From JAUPVN01 sp964423475 (lineage in GTDB: Bacteria; Patescibacteriota; Saccharimonadia; Saccharimonadales; CAIOMD01), in NCBI GenBank assembly GCA_964423475.1, contig CAYRFD010000001.1, positions 1 to 60,038 of the forward strand: a DNA stretch of 60,038 bases, given 5' to 3'. Below, one piece after another: positions 50,563 through 58,653 of the stretch. The translations under genes were made by a program, and so were the position numbers. The number at the start of each line of letters is the position of its first letter. The stretch's first letter is position 1. Under the pieces are notes generated by a model, which ran no database searches, was not told where the DNA came from, and saw nothing but the letters and a program-made list of their open reading frames with translations.

Positions 50563-51825
50563 ATGAGTCTAAATAATAAATATAATTATAGACATAAAAA
50601 AACTAATCTTAATTATAATTATAGTAAACCATTAAAGCGTGGCAAAAATTATAAGCGTTATATGGCCTTTAGTTTAATAATATTAAGTTTGCTAATAGTT
50701 GTATTTGCATTTGTAAAACCTTTGCCACATATTACGGCACAATCAAACTCTATAACAATACCTTCTATAGCGGGCAATCAAATGCCATGGCCAAGCACCG
50801 GAAATTCAGCAATAGGAGCACAATATTTTGGGCCATTATTAAGTAATAATGATGATTCTTCTGTACCCATTGCAAGCACTGCAAAAATATTTACAGCTTT
50901 GTTAGTTAATAACAAAAACCCAATTAAAGGAGATGGAGATAAGCTAGTAATAGATAACCATGATGTACAAATAATGCAAGAATATATATCTAAAAATGGC
51001 TCTATTTTGCCAGTAAACATTGGTCAAGCACTTACCCAAAAAGAAGCTATGCAAGCGTTATTAATTGTTTCTGCCAATAATATTGCCGATACACTGGCTA
51101 TAAAGACATTTGGGTCTGTAGATGCCTATGTGTCTTATGCAAATACTACGCTAAAAGAATGGGGTTTTGTAAATACAAATATAGCCGATGCAAGTGGGTA
51201 TTCCGCATTAACAAAAAGCACAGCGTCTGAACTGGTAAAAGCAGCCGATATGTTAATTTCTAACCCCGATTTGGCACAAATAGTTAATACTGCGCAAATA
51301 GAATCAGCCAATATAGGTATAATACAAAATACAAATAAAATTTTGGGCACAAATGGCGTAATAGGTATTAAAACCGGAAACACAGATGAAGCAGGTGGTT
51401 GTTTTGTGCTTGCACAAAAAATAACTTTAGCAGAAGGCCAAATAGTTACAATGTTGGTTGCTGTTTTAAATCAATATAATGTGCCTGATGCTATTGTTCA
51501 ATCGCTCAATTTATCTCAAGCAGCTTCCGCTGGGTTTGCTTATAAAACAATTATTTCTAAAGACCAAGTTGTTAACCAATATGTAACAAATTGGGGAGAA
51601 TCGTACGATGTTGAAACTAAAGACGATACCAAGGCAACCATTTGGCAATGGAAAGAAACAGTACTGCCCATACAAAGCAAGATATTATCTGCCAACCACT
51701 CTATAAATGAGCCCGTTGGCGTTATAGAAGTAAAATCTAACAATACGTCTAGCACAACACAATTAGTTCTAAATACTAAGATAGAAAAGCCATCTATAAT
51801 GTGGCGATTCACCAATATTATTTAG
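50563..51825 (+). CDS. D-alanyl-D-alanine carboxypeptidase, S11 family
   Basis: A 420-residue low-molecular-mass penicillin-binding protein. N-terminal membrane helix (about 30-50), active-site S105-T-A-K108 (SxxK), SAN (SxN, in IVSANNIADT) and KTGNT (KTG). It hydrolyses the terminal D-Ala. A C-terminal beta domain follows (about 330-420) without the usual amphipathic anchor, as the protein is held by its N-terminus. With the neighbouring VanY-type gene it makes two carboxypeptidases with different mechanisms (serine and zinc) in one place. Confidence 0.92.
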   Translation: MSLNNKYNYRHKKTNLNYNYSKPLKRGKNYKRYMAFSLIILSLLIVVFAFVKPLPHITAQSNSITIPSIAGNQMPWPSTGNSAIGAQYFGPLLSNNDDSSVPIASTAKIFTALLVNNKNPIKGDGDKLVIDNHDVQIMQEYISKNGSILPVNIGQALTQKEAMQALLIVSANNIADTLAIKTFGSVDAYVSYANTTLKEWGFVNTNIADASGYSALTKSTASELVKAADMLISNPDLAQIVNTAQIESANIGIIQNTNKILGTNGVIGIKTGNTDEAGGCFVLAQKITLAEGQIVTMLVAVLNQYNVPDAIVQSLNLSQAASAGFAYKTIISKDQVVNQYVTNWGESYDVETKDDTKATIWQWKETVLPIQSKILSANHSINEPVGVIEVKSNNTSSTTQLVLNTKIEKPSIMWRFTNII

Positions 51826-51862
51826 TAATAAATGACTATTATTATATATTCTAAATATATGC

Positions 51863-51891
51863 TTTACATATCTTATGCTATCTGATAATAT
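51863..51891 (+). promoter_or_regulatory. Promoter of the rplC-rpsE operon
   Basis: TTTACA (51863-51868), 17-base spacer, and TAATAT (51886-51891) preceded by TGA. Predicted +1 is about 51896-51898. Confidence 0.55.
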
Positions 51892-51893
51892 AG

Positions 51894-51982
51894 TACGGTA
51901 TATTAAACAGCTCCTTGGTGAAATGGCAAGTTGCCTAAAAAATTGGGCAAAACTACCTTTAACCAAGAATTTTTATGCCGTA
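51894..51982 (+). promoter_or_regulatory. Structured S10-type operon leader before rplC
   Basis: TACGGTATA (51894-51902) pairs over nine positions (one G-U) with TATGCCGTA (51974-51982). Inside, CTTGGT (51914-51919) pairs with ACCAAG (51962-51967). In the centre TTGCC (51931-51935) can pair either with the preceding GGCA (51925-51928) or with GGCAA (51946-51950), so two hairpins exclude each other. In E. coli, L4 represses the S10 operon through such a leader; rplD is the second gene here. Confidence 0.65.
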
Positions 51983-52027
51983 TAAATTAGCGTTTATTGG
52001 TTTGAGCACTAAAATGTAAGGAGAACT

Positions 52028-52639
52028 ATGAAAGCACTCATTACGAGGAAGGTAGGAATGACGAGTATCATTACAGATGCTGGCGTTGTTACACCTATAA
52101 CCTTGCTTTCCGCTAGTCCCTGTGTTGTTACACAGGTCAAAACTGCAGAGTCAGATGGCTACAGCGCAGTACAGCTTGGATTTGAATCATCCAAAAAAGT
52201 TGGTAAAGCCCAAGCGGGGCATTTTAAAAAATCTGATTCTAGCCCAAAAATTGTTCGCGAATTTCGTGTTTCTGAAATTTCCGAAGATTTAACAGTTGGT
52301 GCAAAATTATCGGCAGACACTTTTTCTGTTGGTGATGTAGTAAACGTAACTGGAGTTAGCAAGGGTAAAGGGTTTGCCGGAACAATAAAAAGACATAATT
52401 TTAAAAGAGGACGCAAAACTCATGGTGGCCAAAGCTATCGTAGGCCTGGATCAATTGGATCTATGTATCCTCAAAAGATTTTTAAAGGTAAAAAAATGGC
52501 AGGTCAAATGGGTAATGAGCAAGTTACCGTGCAAAATTTGCACATTGCATTAGTTGATACAGAAAATTCTGTTATTGGTGTTGTAGGTGCCGTTCCTGGT
52601 CCTCGCAAGGGTATTGTTGTTGTAAAGGGAGCAAAATAA
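52028..52639 (+). CDS. rplC: 50S ribosomal protein L3
   Basis: uL3, 203 residues, early assembly protein near the peptidyl transferase centre. Blocks: MKALITRKVGMTSI, VTGVSKGKGFAG, GRKTHGGQSYRRPGSIG and KMAGQMGNEQVTVQNL. The loop tip after GSIG reads SMYPQK, shorter than the E. coli QNQTPGK. AAGGAG five bases before the ATG. First gene of the operon since rpsJ is elsewhere; stop and rplD start overlap as TAATG. Confidence 0.98.
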   Translation: MKALITRKVGMTSIITDAGVVTPITLLSASPCVVTQVKTAESDGYSAVQLGFESSKKVGKAQAGHFKKSDSSPKIVREFRVSEISEDLTVGAKLSADTFSVGDVVNVTGVSKGKGFAGTIKRHNFKRGRKTHGGQSYRRPGSIGSMYPQKIFKGKKMAGQMGNEQVTVQNLHIALVDTENSVIGVVGAVPGPRKGIVVVKGAK

Positions 52640-53274
52640 TGGCTGTTTCTACATATACTGCAACTGGTACAAAAGCTGCCACTGCAGCTAAACTTAACAA
52701 AGATATATTTGAAGCAGAAATAGCAAATCATGAGCTACTTAAACAGTCTTATGTTACCTATTTGGCTAACGGGCGTTTAAATTTAGCAAAAACCTTAAAA
52801 AGAGGAGAAGTTAGCGGGGGCGGTAAAAAGCCTTGGCGACAAAAAGGTACAGGTAACGCTCGTACCGGCTCTATACGTAACCCAATCTGGCGTGGTGGAG
52901 GCATTACTTTTGGCCCAAGTGGTAACGAAAATTATAGTAAAAAGTTAAATGTACAGGCTAAGCGACAAGCATTACGCCAGGCTCTTACAATAGCCACCAA
53001 AGAAAAGAACTTTATAGTAATTGATTCTTTCAAAACAGAGGGTAAAGTTAAGGACACTGTTGAATTATTAAATAAAATTGGTGCTTCTAGAAAAACAATA
53101 ATTATTGTTAGTGTATTAGACGATTTGGTAAGCCGAGCAACTAATAACCTTTCAGATGTTAGGCCTATCTATGTAAAGAACTTAAACATAGTAGATGTTA
53201 TTGACGCAAATACTATTATTGTTTCTAAAAAATCTCTTGATGCAATTGATGAATGGTTAGGAGCTAAGAAATGA
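52639..53274 (+). CDS. rplD: 50S ribosomal protein L4
   Basis: uL4, 211 residues; its long loop lines the exit tunnel (GGGKKPWRQKGTGNARTGSIRNPIWRGG region at about 55-80). Besides assembly, L4 is the autogenous repressor of the S10 operon in gammaproteobacteria, which would fit the structured leader upstream (inference). Ends in TGA overlapping the rplW ATG, which also proves that TGA is a stop in this genome. Confidence 0.98.
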   Translation: MAVSTYTATGTKAATAAKLNKDIFEAEIANHELLKQSYVTYLANGRLNLAKTLKRGEVSGGGKKPWRQKGTGNARTGSIRNPIWRGGGITFGPSGNENYSKKLNVQAKRQALRQALTIATKEKNFIVIDSFKTEGKVKDTVELLNKIGASRKTIIIVSVLDDLVSRATNNLSDVRPIYVKNLNIVDVIDANTIIVSKKSLDAIDEWLGAKK

Positions 53275-53579
53275 ATTTAATTATAACTCCAAGAGTTAGC
53301 GAAAAAGCATACGCTCAGGCTGGTTCACTAGATACATATGTATTTATTGTTCCTTTACATTCTAATAAGATAGAAGTTAAAAAAGCTGTAGAACAAGAAT
53401 ACGAAGTTACGGTTATTGCGGTAAATATTGTTAATCAAAACGGTAAACCCAAGCAAAGCTATCGTAAGGGTGGCCGAACGATGCCAGGCAACAGAAGTGA
53501 TTCTAAAAAAGCCTATGTTAGAATCAAAGCCGGTCAGAGTATCCCTGTGTTTGCCGCACAAGAACAGGAGTCTAAATAA
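53271..53579 (+). CDS. rplW: 50S ribosomal protein L23
   Basis: uL23, 102 residues, at the tunnel exit, where it binds trigger factor and SRP in other bacteria. N-terminal ITPRVSEKAYAQ, YVFIVPLHSNKIEVKKAVEQ, and the extended loop NQNGKPKQSYRKGGRTMPGNRSD are present. Overlaps rplD by four bases and rplB by one. Confidence 0.97.
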   Translation: MNLIITPRVSEKAYAQAGSLDTYVFIVPLHSNKIEVKKAVEQEYEVTVIAVNIVNQNGKPKQSYRKGGRTMPGNRSDSKKAYVRIKAGQSIPVFAAQEQESK

Positions 53580-54418
53580 TGTCTGTAACAGCACTTAAAC
53601 CAAATACACCTGGTCAGCGAGGAATGACCACTCAAGATTTTGACGAAATTACAACCAAAAAACCTGTTAAAAGTTTAATAGTAATTAAAAAAGGTTCTGT
53701 TGGCAGAAACAATCAAGGGCGCATAACAACTCGCCATAGAGGCGGTGGTGTAAGACGTTATTACCGAATAGTTAATTATAATTTAGCTCAAGGCATAACC
53801 GCAACTGTAGAAGAAATTGAGTACGACCCAAACCGCTCTGCTAGAATTGCTCGTATTAAAGATCAAGATGGTGCATATCATTATATTATTGCCGCACAAG
53901 GTCTTAAAAAAGGCGATAAGATTGTTTCTAACAAAGAAGCTGCAATTGCTACTGGAAACCGTGTCCCACTAAAAAACATTCCAACTGGTAGCACCATATA
54001 TGCTATAGAGCTTCAGCCAGGAAAGGGAGCCCAGTTAGTTCGTAGTGCTGGTAATAGTGCTCAATTAGTTGCCAAAGAAGGGGACTACGCACAAGTTAAG
54101 TTGCCAAGCGGAGAAGTAAGAAAAATTCATGTTAATTGTAGCGCACATATTGGTAACGTAGGCAATGTTCAGCACCAAAATATAAAGATTGGTAAAGCTG
54201 GGCGTAATCGCCATAAAGGCATCAGGCCAACAGTACGTGGTGTTGTAATGAATGCCGTAGATCACCCACATGGTGGTGGTGACGGTGGCCGCCATGGAAT
54301 GGGCAAAGCACCAAGAACGCCATGGGGCCAAAAGACACTTGGTTTTAAAACGCGTCGTCGTAAGACTTCAAATTCATTTATTGTTAAAAGCCGTCATCAG
54401 GCTAAGAGGAGAGGTTAA
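53579..54418 (+). CDS. rplB: 50S ribosomal protein L2
   Basis: uL2, 279 residues, needed for subunit association and peptidyl transfer. GRNNQGRITTRHRGGGVRR near residue 40, the SH3-like part with GSTIYAIELQPGKGAQLVRSAG, and the catalytically important histidine block MNAVDHPHGGGDGG. The C-terminus is canonical (KTLGFKTRRRK). Starts in the rplW stop (TAATG). Confidence 0.98.
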   Translation: MSVTALKPNTPGQRGMTTQDFDEITTKKPVKSLIVIKKGSVGRNNQGRITTRHRGGGVRRYYRIVNYNLAQGITATVEEIEYDPNRSARIARIKDQDGAYHYIIAAQGLKKGDKIVSNKEAAIATGNRVPLKNIPTGSTIYAIELQPGKGAQLVRSAGNSAQLVAKEGDYAQVKLPSGEVRKIHVNCSAHIGNVGNVQHQNIKIGKAGRNRHKGIRPTVRGVVMNAVDHPHGGGDGGRHGMGKAPRTPWGQKTLGFKTRRRKTSNSFIVKSRHQAKRRG

Positions 54419-54421
54419 ATA

Positions 54422-54691
54422 ATGAGTCGTTCATTAAAAAAAGGACCATTTATAGACCCTAAGCTTGCAAAAAAAGTGGCGGCTTTAGGATCAGAAGATC
54501 GAACAATTATAAAAACTTGGGCTCGATCATGTACTATTCCACCAGAATTTGTAGGAAAAACAATTGCTGTACATAATGGCCGTTTGCATGTTCCCGTTTT
54601 TATTTCAGAAAATATGGTAGGTCACAAATTAGGTGAGTTTTCTCCTACCCGTAAGTTCCGCAGCCACGGCGGTAAGATGGCAAAGAAATAG
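54422..54691 (+). CDS. rpsS: 30S ribosomal protein S19
   Basis: uS19, 89 residues, in the head of the small subunit. MSRSLKKGPFIDPKL, IKTWARSCTIPPEFVG and the C-terminal MVGHKLGEFSPTRKFRSHGG are textbook S19. GAGAGG within the end of rplB serves as Shine-Dalgarno. Confidence 0.98.
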   Translation: MSRSLKKGPFIDPKLAKKVAALGSEDRTIIKTWARSCTIPPEFVGKTIAVHNGRLHVPVFISENMVGHKLGEFSPTRKFRSHGGKMAKK

Positions 54692-54702
54692 GAGCAATGA
54701 GT

Positions 54703-55098
54703 ATGAATGTACAAGCTATTGCAAAAGGTGTTCGTATGAGCCCACGTAAAGTTGGTGTTGTTGCCGCTTTAGTACGGGGCCGTAGTGTAGAAGATGCATT
54801 GGTTATATTAGACCATACCCCAAGACGTTCGGCTGATCCTGTTTATAAGGTTGTTGCAAGCGCCAAGGCTAATGCAGAACACAACCATAACTTAAAGCCT
54901 AATACACTACAGATTGTAGAAATAAGTGTTAGCCCGGGGCCTCGCTTAAAACGATTTCGCCCTGCAGCTCGTGGCCGTGCGTTGCCATTTTTGCGCAGAA
55001 GCAGTCATATTAGAGTAGTAGTATCAGGAGAAGAAAGAATAGTTAAGACAACCACGCAAGCCAAAAAGGCTACTGTGGTTAAAAAGGAGGCCAAATAA
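54703..55098 (+). CDS. rplV: 50S ribosomal protein L22
   Basis: uL22; its hairpin reaches the tunnel wall (PAARGRALPFLRRSSHIRVVV). MSPRKVGVVAALVRG and SAKANAEHNHNLKP are conserved. Two ATGs compete: 54697 has only two bases to the GGAG at 54691, 54703 has eight, so 54703 is preferred (131 residues). A lysine-rich tail follows the hairpin. TAATG junction with rpsC. Confidence 0.96.
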   Translation: MNVQAIAKGVRMSPRKVGVVAALVRGRSVEDALVILDHTPRRSADPVYKVVASAKANAEHNHNLKPNTLQIVEISVSPGPRLKRFRPAARGRALPFLRRSSHIRVVVSGEERIVKTTTQAKKATVVKKEAK

Positions 55099-55727
55099 TG
55101 GGCCAAAAAGTTAATCCTATTAGTATGCGTTTGCAAGTTAATAAAGACTGGCGCAGCAAGTGGTTTGCACCTAAGCGTGATTACGCTAATTATTTATCAC
55201 AAGATTTGTCGGTTCGTCGTTTAGTAGCTAAAAAGTTTACTAACAGGGGAGCAATTAATACAGTAGATATTGAACGTTCACCAAATTTGGTTACAGTAAC
55301 TATTCAAACCGCAAAAGCTGGTGTTGTTATTGGCCGTGGGGGCGCAGGAGCACAAGAGCTAAAAGCCGAATTTGAAAATATATTTGGTACAAGTGTAAGA
55401 GTTAACATAGAAGAGCTTAAAAAATCTGAAATGTATGCCAAACTTGTAGCAGAAAATATAGCTAGCCAAATAGAAAGGCGTATAGCTTTTAGGCGAGCAA
55501 TGAAAAGTACAGCAGCCGCAACAATGAGAGCTGGCGCAAAAGGTGTTCGTATAGAAGTAGCTGGCCGTTTAAACGGCGCCGAAATGTCACGTAGAGAAAA
55601 AATGATTGAAGGCAGCGTACCACTGCATACACTAAGAGCAGATATAGATTACGGTTATGAAAGAGCTAAAACGCCTGCAGGTATTATTGGCGTTAAGGTT
55701 TGGATCTATAAAGGGGAGGCAAAATAA
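55098..55727 (+). CDS. rpsC: 30S ribosomal protein S3
   Basis: uS3, 209 residues, with an N-terminal MGQKVNPISMRLQVNKDW, a type II KH domain (about 60-105; VVIGRGGAGAQELKAEFE) forming part of the mRNA entry, and the C-terminal domain (AGRLNGAEMSRREKMIEGSVPLHTLRADIDYG). No long C-terminal tail. TAATG junctions on both sides. Confidence 0.98.
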   Translation: MGQKVNPISMRLQVNKDWRSKWFAPKRDYANYLSQDLSVRRLVAKKFTNRGAINTVDIERSPNLVTVTIQTAKAGVVIGRGGAGAQELKAEFENIFGTSVRVNIEELKKSEMYAKLVAENIASQIERRIAFRRAMKSTAAATMRAGAKGVRIEVAGRLNGAEMSRREKMIEGSVPLHTLRADIDYGYERAKTPAGIIGVKVWIYKGEAK

Positions 55728-56140
55728 TGCTATTACCTAATAAAATGAAGCATCGAAAGGTTTTTAAGGGCAAAGTTAGGGGCCCGGCCACTAGAGGTGA
55801 ATATATTGCTTATGGTGAATATGCACTACAAGCCCAGGGGCATGAACGTATTACAAGCCGCCAGATAGAGTCTGCTCGTCAGGCAATGACACGTTATACA
55901 AAACGAGGTGGCAAAATTTGGATTAGAATTTTCCCTCATACACCCGTAACCCGTAAACCTCAAGACGTTAAAATGGGTAGCGGTAAAGGTGCTCCAGAGT
56001 TTTATGTTGCAAAGGTTAAACCAGGAACAGTAATGTTTGAGATGAAAGGCATTACAGAAGAAACCGCGCGTGAGGCTATGCGTCTTGCTGCTCACAAATT
56101 ACCAGTTAAAACTAAGTTTTTAGTTAAAGAGGAGGACTAA
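55727..56140 (+). CDS. rplP: 50S ribosomal protein L16
   Basis: uL16, 137 residues, near the A-site tRNA elbow. MLLPNKMKHRKVFKG, the tRNA-facing TRYTKRGGKIWIRIFPHTPVTRKP, and MGSGKGAPEFYVAKVKPGTVMFE are conserved. It follows rpsC in the normal order. Confidence 0.98.
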   Translation: MLLPNKMKHRKVFKGKVRGPATRGEYIAYGEYALQAQGHERITSRQIESARQAMTRYTKRGGKIWIRIFPHTPVTRKPQDVKMGSGKGAPEFYVAKVKPGTVMFEMKGITEETAREAMRLAAHKLPVKTKFLVKEED

Positions 56141-56141
56141 T

Positions 56142-56396
56142 ATGGCTGACAAAAAACCTAAAAAAAGTCCTACTCAAAAATTATCAGAAGCTAAATTAGC
56201 TAAAAATGTTGATTATATGGTAATGAATAAAGAAGATCTTAATAAAGCTATACAAACCCTACAAACAGAGGTTAAGATGTTTAAAAAAGGTACAGTTACC
56301 AAAGAAGTAGTTAATGTTCATGCGTATAATACTAGACGTAAAGAACTCGCTAGAGCACTTACTGCGCAAAGTAATAAATTAAGAGAGGACCAGTAG
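56142..56396 (+). CDS. rpmC: 50S ribosomal protein L29
   Basis: uL29, 84 residues. The helical-hairpin core (MNKEDLNKAIQTLQTEV and YNTRRKELARALTA) is divergent but recognisable, and there is an N-terminal extension of about 25 residues (ADKKPKKSPTQKLSEAKLAK) beyond the usual start. A second ATG inside the extension lacks a good ribosome binding site, whereas GAGGAG precedes 56142. Position between rplP and rpsQ supports the assignment. Confidence 0.92.
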   Translation: MADKKPKKSPTQKLSEAKLAKNVDYMVMNKEDLNKAIQTLQTEVKMFKKGTVTKEVVNVHAYNTRRKELARALTAQSNKLREDQ

Positions 56397-56397
56397 T

Positions 56398-56682
56398 ATG
56401 GCTCGTATAATAACCGGTGTAGTATCATCTGATAAAGCCGATAAAACTATTGTAGTTAGCGTAACTACAAGAAAAACTCATCCTATTTATAAAAAGCAAT
56501 ATTCTGTTACAACCAAGTTTATGGCACACGATAAAGACAATGTTGCTCAAATTGGTGATAGAGTAGAAATTACAGAGCATCGCCCAATATCTGCTAGAAA
56601 ACGTTGGTCATTAGTTAAAGTAACAGAGAAAGCTCCAACAAAGCATATAGAAGAAGCTCCTAAAGAGGAGGCTACCCAATGA
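56398..56682 (+). CDS. rpsQ: 30S ribosomal protein S17
   Basis: uS17, 94 residues, OB-fold. ITGVVSSDKADKTIVVSV, the HPIYKKQYSVTTKFMAHD loop and IGDRVEITEHRPISARKRW are conserved. A short acidic tail follows. Its TGA overlaps the rplN ATG (ATGA). Confidence 0.97.
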   Translation: MARIITGVVSSDKADKTIVVSVTTRKTHPIYKKQYSVTTKFMAHDKDNVAQIGDRVEITEHRPISARKRWSLVKVTEKAPTKHIEEAPKEEATQ

Positions 56683-57047
56683 TACAGCAAGAATCTCGTG
56701 TAATAGTTTGTGATAATAGCGGAGCAAAAGAGCTTTTATGCATAAGAGTTTTAGGTGGCACAAGGCGTCGTTATGCAAAGGTTGGTGATACTATTGTAGC
56801 AACCGTTAAACAAGCTTCACCAACAGGTAATGTTAAAAGAAAATCTGTAGTTAAGGCCGTTATAGTTAGAACCAGATATATGATAAGAAGATCAGATGGA
56901 TCATCTATTAAGTTTGATGATAATGCAGCTGTAATTATTGGAGACGATAAATTACCCAAAGCTACTCGTATTTTTGGGCCAGTGCCAAGAGAACTACGAG
57001 ATCTTGGCTATAGCAAAATCATTAGCTTAGCACCGGAGGTACTATAA
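56679..57047 (+). CDS. rplN: 50S ribosomal protein L14
   Basis: uL14, 122 residues, at the subunit interface. MIQQESRVIVCDNSGAKELLCIRV, RRYAKVGDTIVATVK, KAVIVRTRY and the C-terminal GPVPRELRDLGYSKIISLAPEVL are conserved. Overlaps rpsQ by four bases and rplX by one (TAATG). Confidence 0.98.
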   Translation: MIQQESRVIVCDNSGAKELLCIRVLGGTRRRYAKVGDTIVATVKQASPTGNVKRKSVVKAVIVRTRYMIRRSDGSSIKFDDNAAVIIGDDKLPKATRIFGPVPRELRDLGYSKIISLAPEVL

Positions 57048-57379
57048 TGACAGCTTCAATCTATAAGATTAAACTTAAAAAAGGCGATACCGTTATGGTA
57101 CGTTCTGGTAAGTATAAAGGTAAAACTGGTATTATTACCGCTACACATCCTAAAACAAATGAAGTTACTGTAGAAAATATTAATGTAGTTAAAAAGCACA
57201 TTAAACCTAATACTAAATATCCTCAAGGTGGAATTATTGATGTTACAAAACCTATAAATGTTTCTAAAGTTGGCATTTTAGATCCTAACGCTAAAAAACC
57301 TTCTCGTATTGCTTACACTACATCTAAAGATGGTAAAAAAGTTAGAGTGTTTACGGGCAGCAAAAAGGAGATAAAATAA
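57047..57379 (+). CDS. rplX: 50S ribosomal protein L24
   Basis: uL24, 110 residues, an assembly initiator with a KOW motif (about 10-37: KKGDTVMVRSGKYKGKTGII). The NVVKKHIKPNTKYPQGGIID region and PSRIAYTTSKDGKKVRV are conserved. TAATG junctions on both sides. Confidence 0.97.
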   Translation: MTASIYKIKLKKGDTVMVRSGKYKGKTGIITATHPKTNEVTVENINVVKKHIKPNTKYPQGGIIDVTKPINVSKVGILDPNAKKPSRIAYTTSKDGKKVRVFTGSKKEIK

Positions 57380-57954
57380 TGGCTAAAGAACAAGTAATGT
57401 CAGCACGTTTAAAAAGGCAATACATAGAGCAATATAGGCAAGAGCTTAAAAAAGAGCTTAAATTAAATAATGTTAATCAAGTTCCAAAATTAGATAAGAT
57501 TGTTGTTAATGTAGGGCTCGGTAGAGCTAAAGATGACAAAAAGCTATTAGAAGTAGCTACAAATACAATTCTTCGTATTACTGGGCAACGCCCTGTTCCA
57601 ACTCTTGCAAAGCAAAGTATTGCAGGCTTTAAGTTAAGAGAGGGTAATAAGATTGGCTTAAAAGTTACGCTAAGGGGCGAAATAATGTATGAGTTCTTAG
57701 ATAGGGTTATAAATATTGTACTACCAAGGTTGCGAGATTTTCATGGTGTTCCATCTAAGTCTTTTGATAAATCTGGAAACTATAGTATTGGTTTTAAAGA
57801 TCAAACAGTTTTTCCGGAATTAAATTTTGAAGAAACCTCAGTAGTGCATGGTTTACAAATTAATTTTGTTATTGCAAACTCTATCAGTATAGATCAAAGT
57901 AAGGCTTTGTTAGCAAAATTTGGCATGCCCTTTGAAAAAGAAAGGAAGGCTTAA
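57379..57954 (+). CDS. rplE: 50S ribosomal protein L5
   Basis: uL5, 191 residues, binding 5S rRNA. VPKLDKIVVNVGLGRAKDDKK, TGQRPVPTLAKQSIAGFKLREG, FLDRVINIVLPRLRDFHGV and SIGFKDQTVFPEL are conserved. The N-terminal KRQYIEQYRQELKKELKL is typical. Confidence 0.98.
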   Translation: MAKEQVMSARLKRQYIEQYRQELKKELKLNNVNQVPKLDKIVVNVGLGRAKDDKKLLEVATNTILRITGQRPVPTLAKQSIAGFKLREGNKIGLKVTLRGEIMYEFLDRVINIVLPRLRDFHGVPSKSFDKSGNYSIGFKDQTVFPELNFEETSVVHGLQINFVIANSISIDQSKALLAKFGMPFEKERKA

Positions 57955-57959
57955 GTAGT

Positions 57960-58229
57960 ATGGCTAAAAAATCAATTATAAATCGCGATCTTAAGCGTCA
58001 TAAAATGCATGCAAAGTATGCAGCCAAACGTGCTGAGCTTAAAAAACTCGGAGATCTAGAGGGCTTGCATAAATTACCCCGAAATAGTAGCCCAACAAGG
58101 CTAAAAAATCGTTGTTTAGAAACTGGTCGACCAAGAGCTTACATGCGCACATTTGGATTATCGCGTTTAAGCTTTAGAGAACATGCCTCAAAGGGTGAAA
58201 TCCCAGGCGTAACTAAATCAAGTTGGTAA
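57960..58229 (+). CDS. rpsN: 30S ribosomal protein S14, zinc-free form
   Basis: uS14, 89 residues, of the long C-minus type: NRCLETGRPRAYMRTFGLSRLSFRE holds only one cysteine of the CxxC..CxxC zinc ribbon. GGAAGG, eight or so bases before the ATG, serves as ribosome binding site. The choice of the zinc-free type fits the absence of zinc ligands in RpoC. Confidence 0.97.
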   Translation: MAKKSIINRDLKRHKMHAKYAAKRAELKKLGDLEGLHKLPRNSSPTRLKNRCLETGRPRAYMRTFGLSRLSFREHASKGEIPGVTKSSW

Positions 58230-58240
58230 GGAGAATAATA

Positions 58241-58636
58241 ATGGTATCGACAGACCCAATAGCAGATATGCTCACCAGAATACGCAACGCTGTTGCTGTA
58301 AATAAACATCAGGTGCTTGTTCCTTACAGCAAGATGAAAGTTACAGTACTAGACGTTTTAAAAGGTAGCAATTTTATTAACAATTATAGTGTCACAGGAG
58401 AGGGTAAAGAAAAACATATAGTTGTTTTAATTAATAATCCTGACACAAATGCAAGAATTACATCTATAGATAGAGTTAGCACACCAGGACGAAGGGTTTA
58501 TACTCCAGTTGCTGCTATCCCTCGTGTTAAATATGGCCGAGGTATAGTCGTTGTTTCAACAAGCAAAGGTGTTATGACGGGAACAGAAGCTAAAAAATCT
58601 GGTCTTGGTGGTGAACTAATTTGTAAGGTATATTAA
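58241..58636 (+). CDS. rpsH: 30S ribosomal protein S8
   Basis: uS8, 131 residues. STDPIADMLTRIRNAVAVNKH, VPYSKMKVTVLDVLK, STPGRRVYTP and the C-terminal GIVVVSTSKGVMTGTEAKKSGLGGELICKVY are conserved. The ATG at 58241 is chosen over an in-frame TTG at 58223, because AAGGAG lies seven bases before it and the family starts here. S8 is the autoregulator of the spc operon in E. coli. Confidence 0.98.
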   Translation: MVSTDPIADMLTRIRNAVAVNKHQVLVPYSKMKVTVLDVLKGSNFINNYSVTGEGKEKHIVVLINNPDTNARITSIDRVSTPGRRVYTPVAAIPRVKYGRGIVVVSTSKGVMTGTEAKKSGLGGELICKVY

Positions 58637-58653
58637 TTTAAGAAAGGAATACC

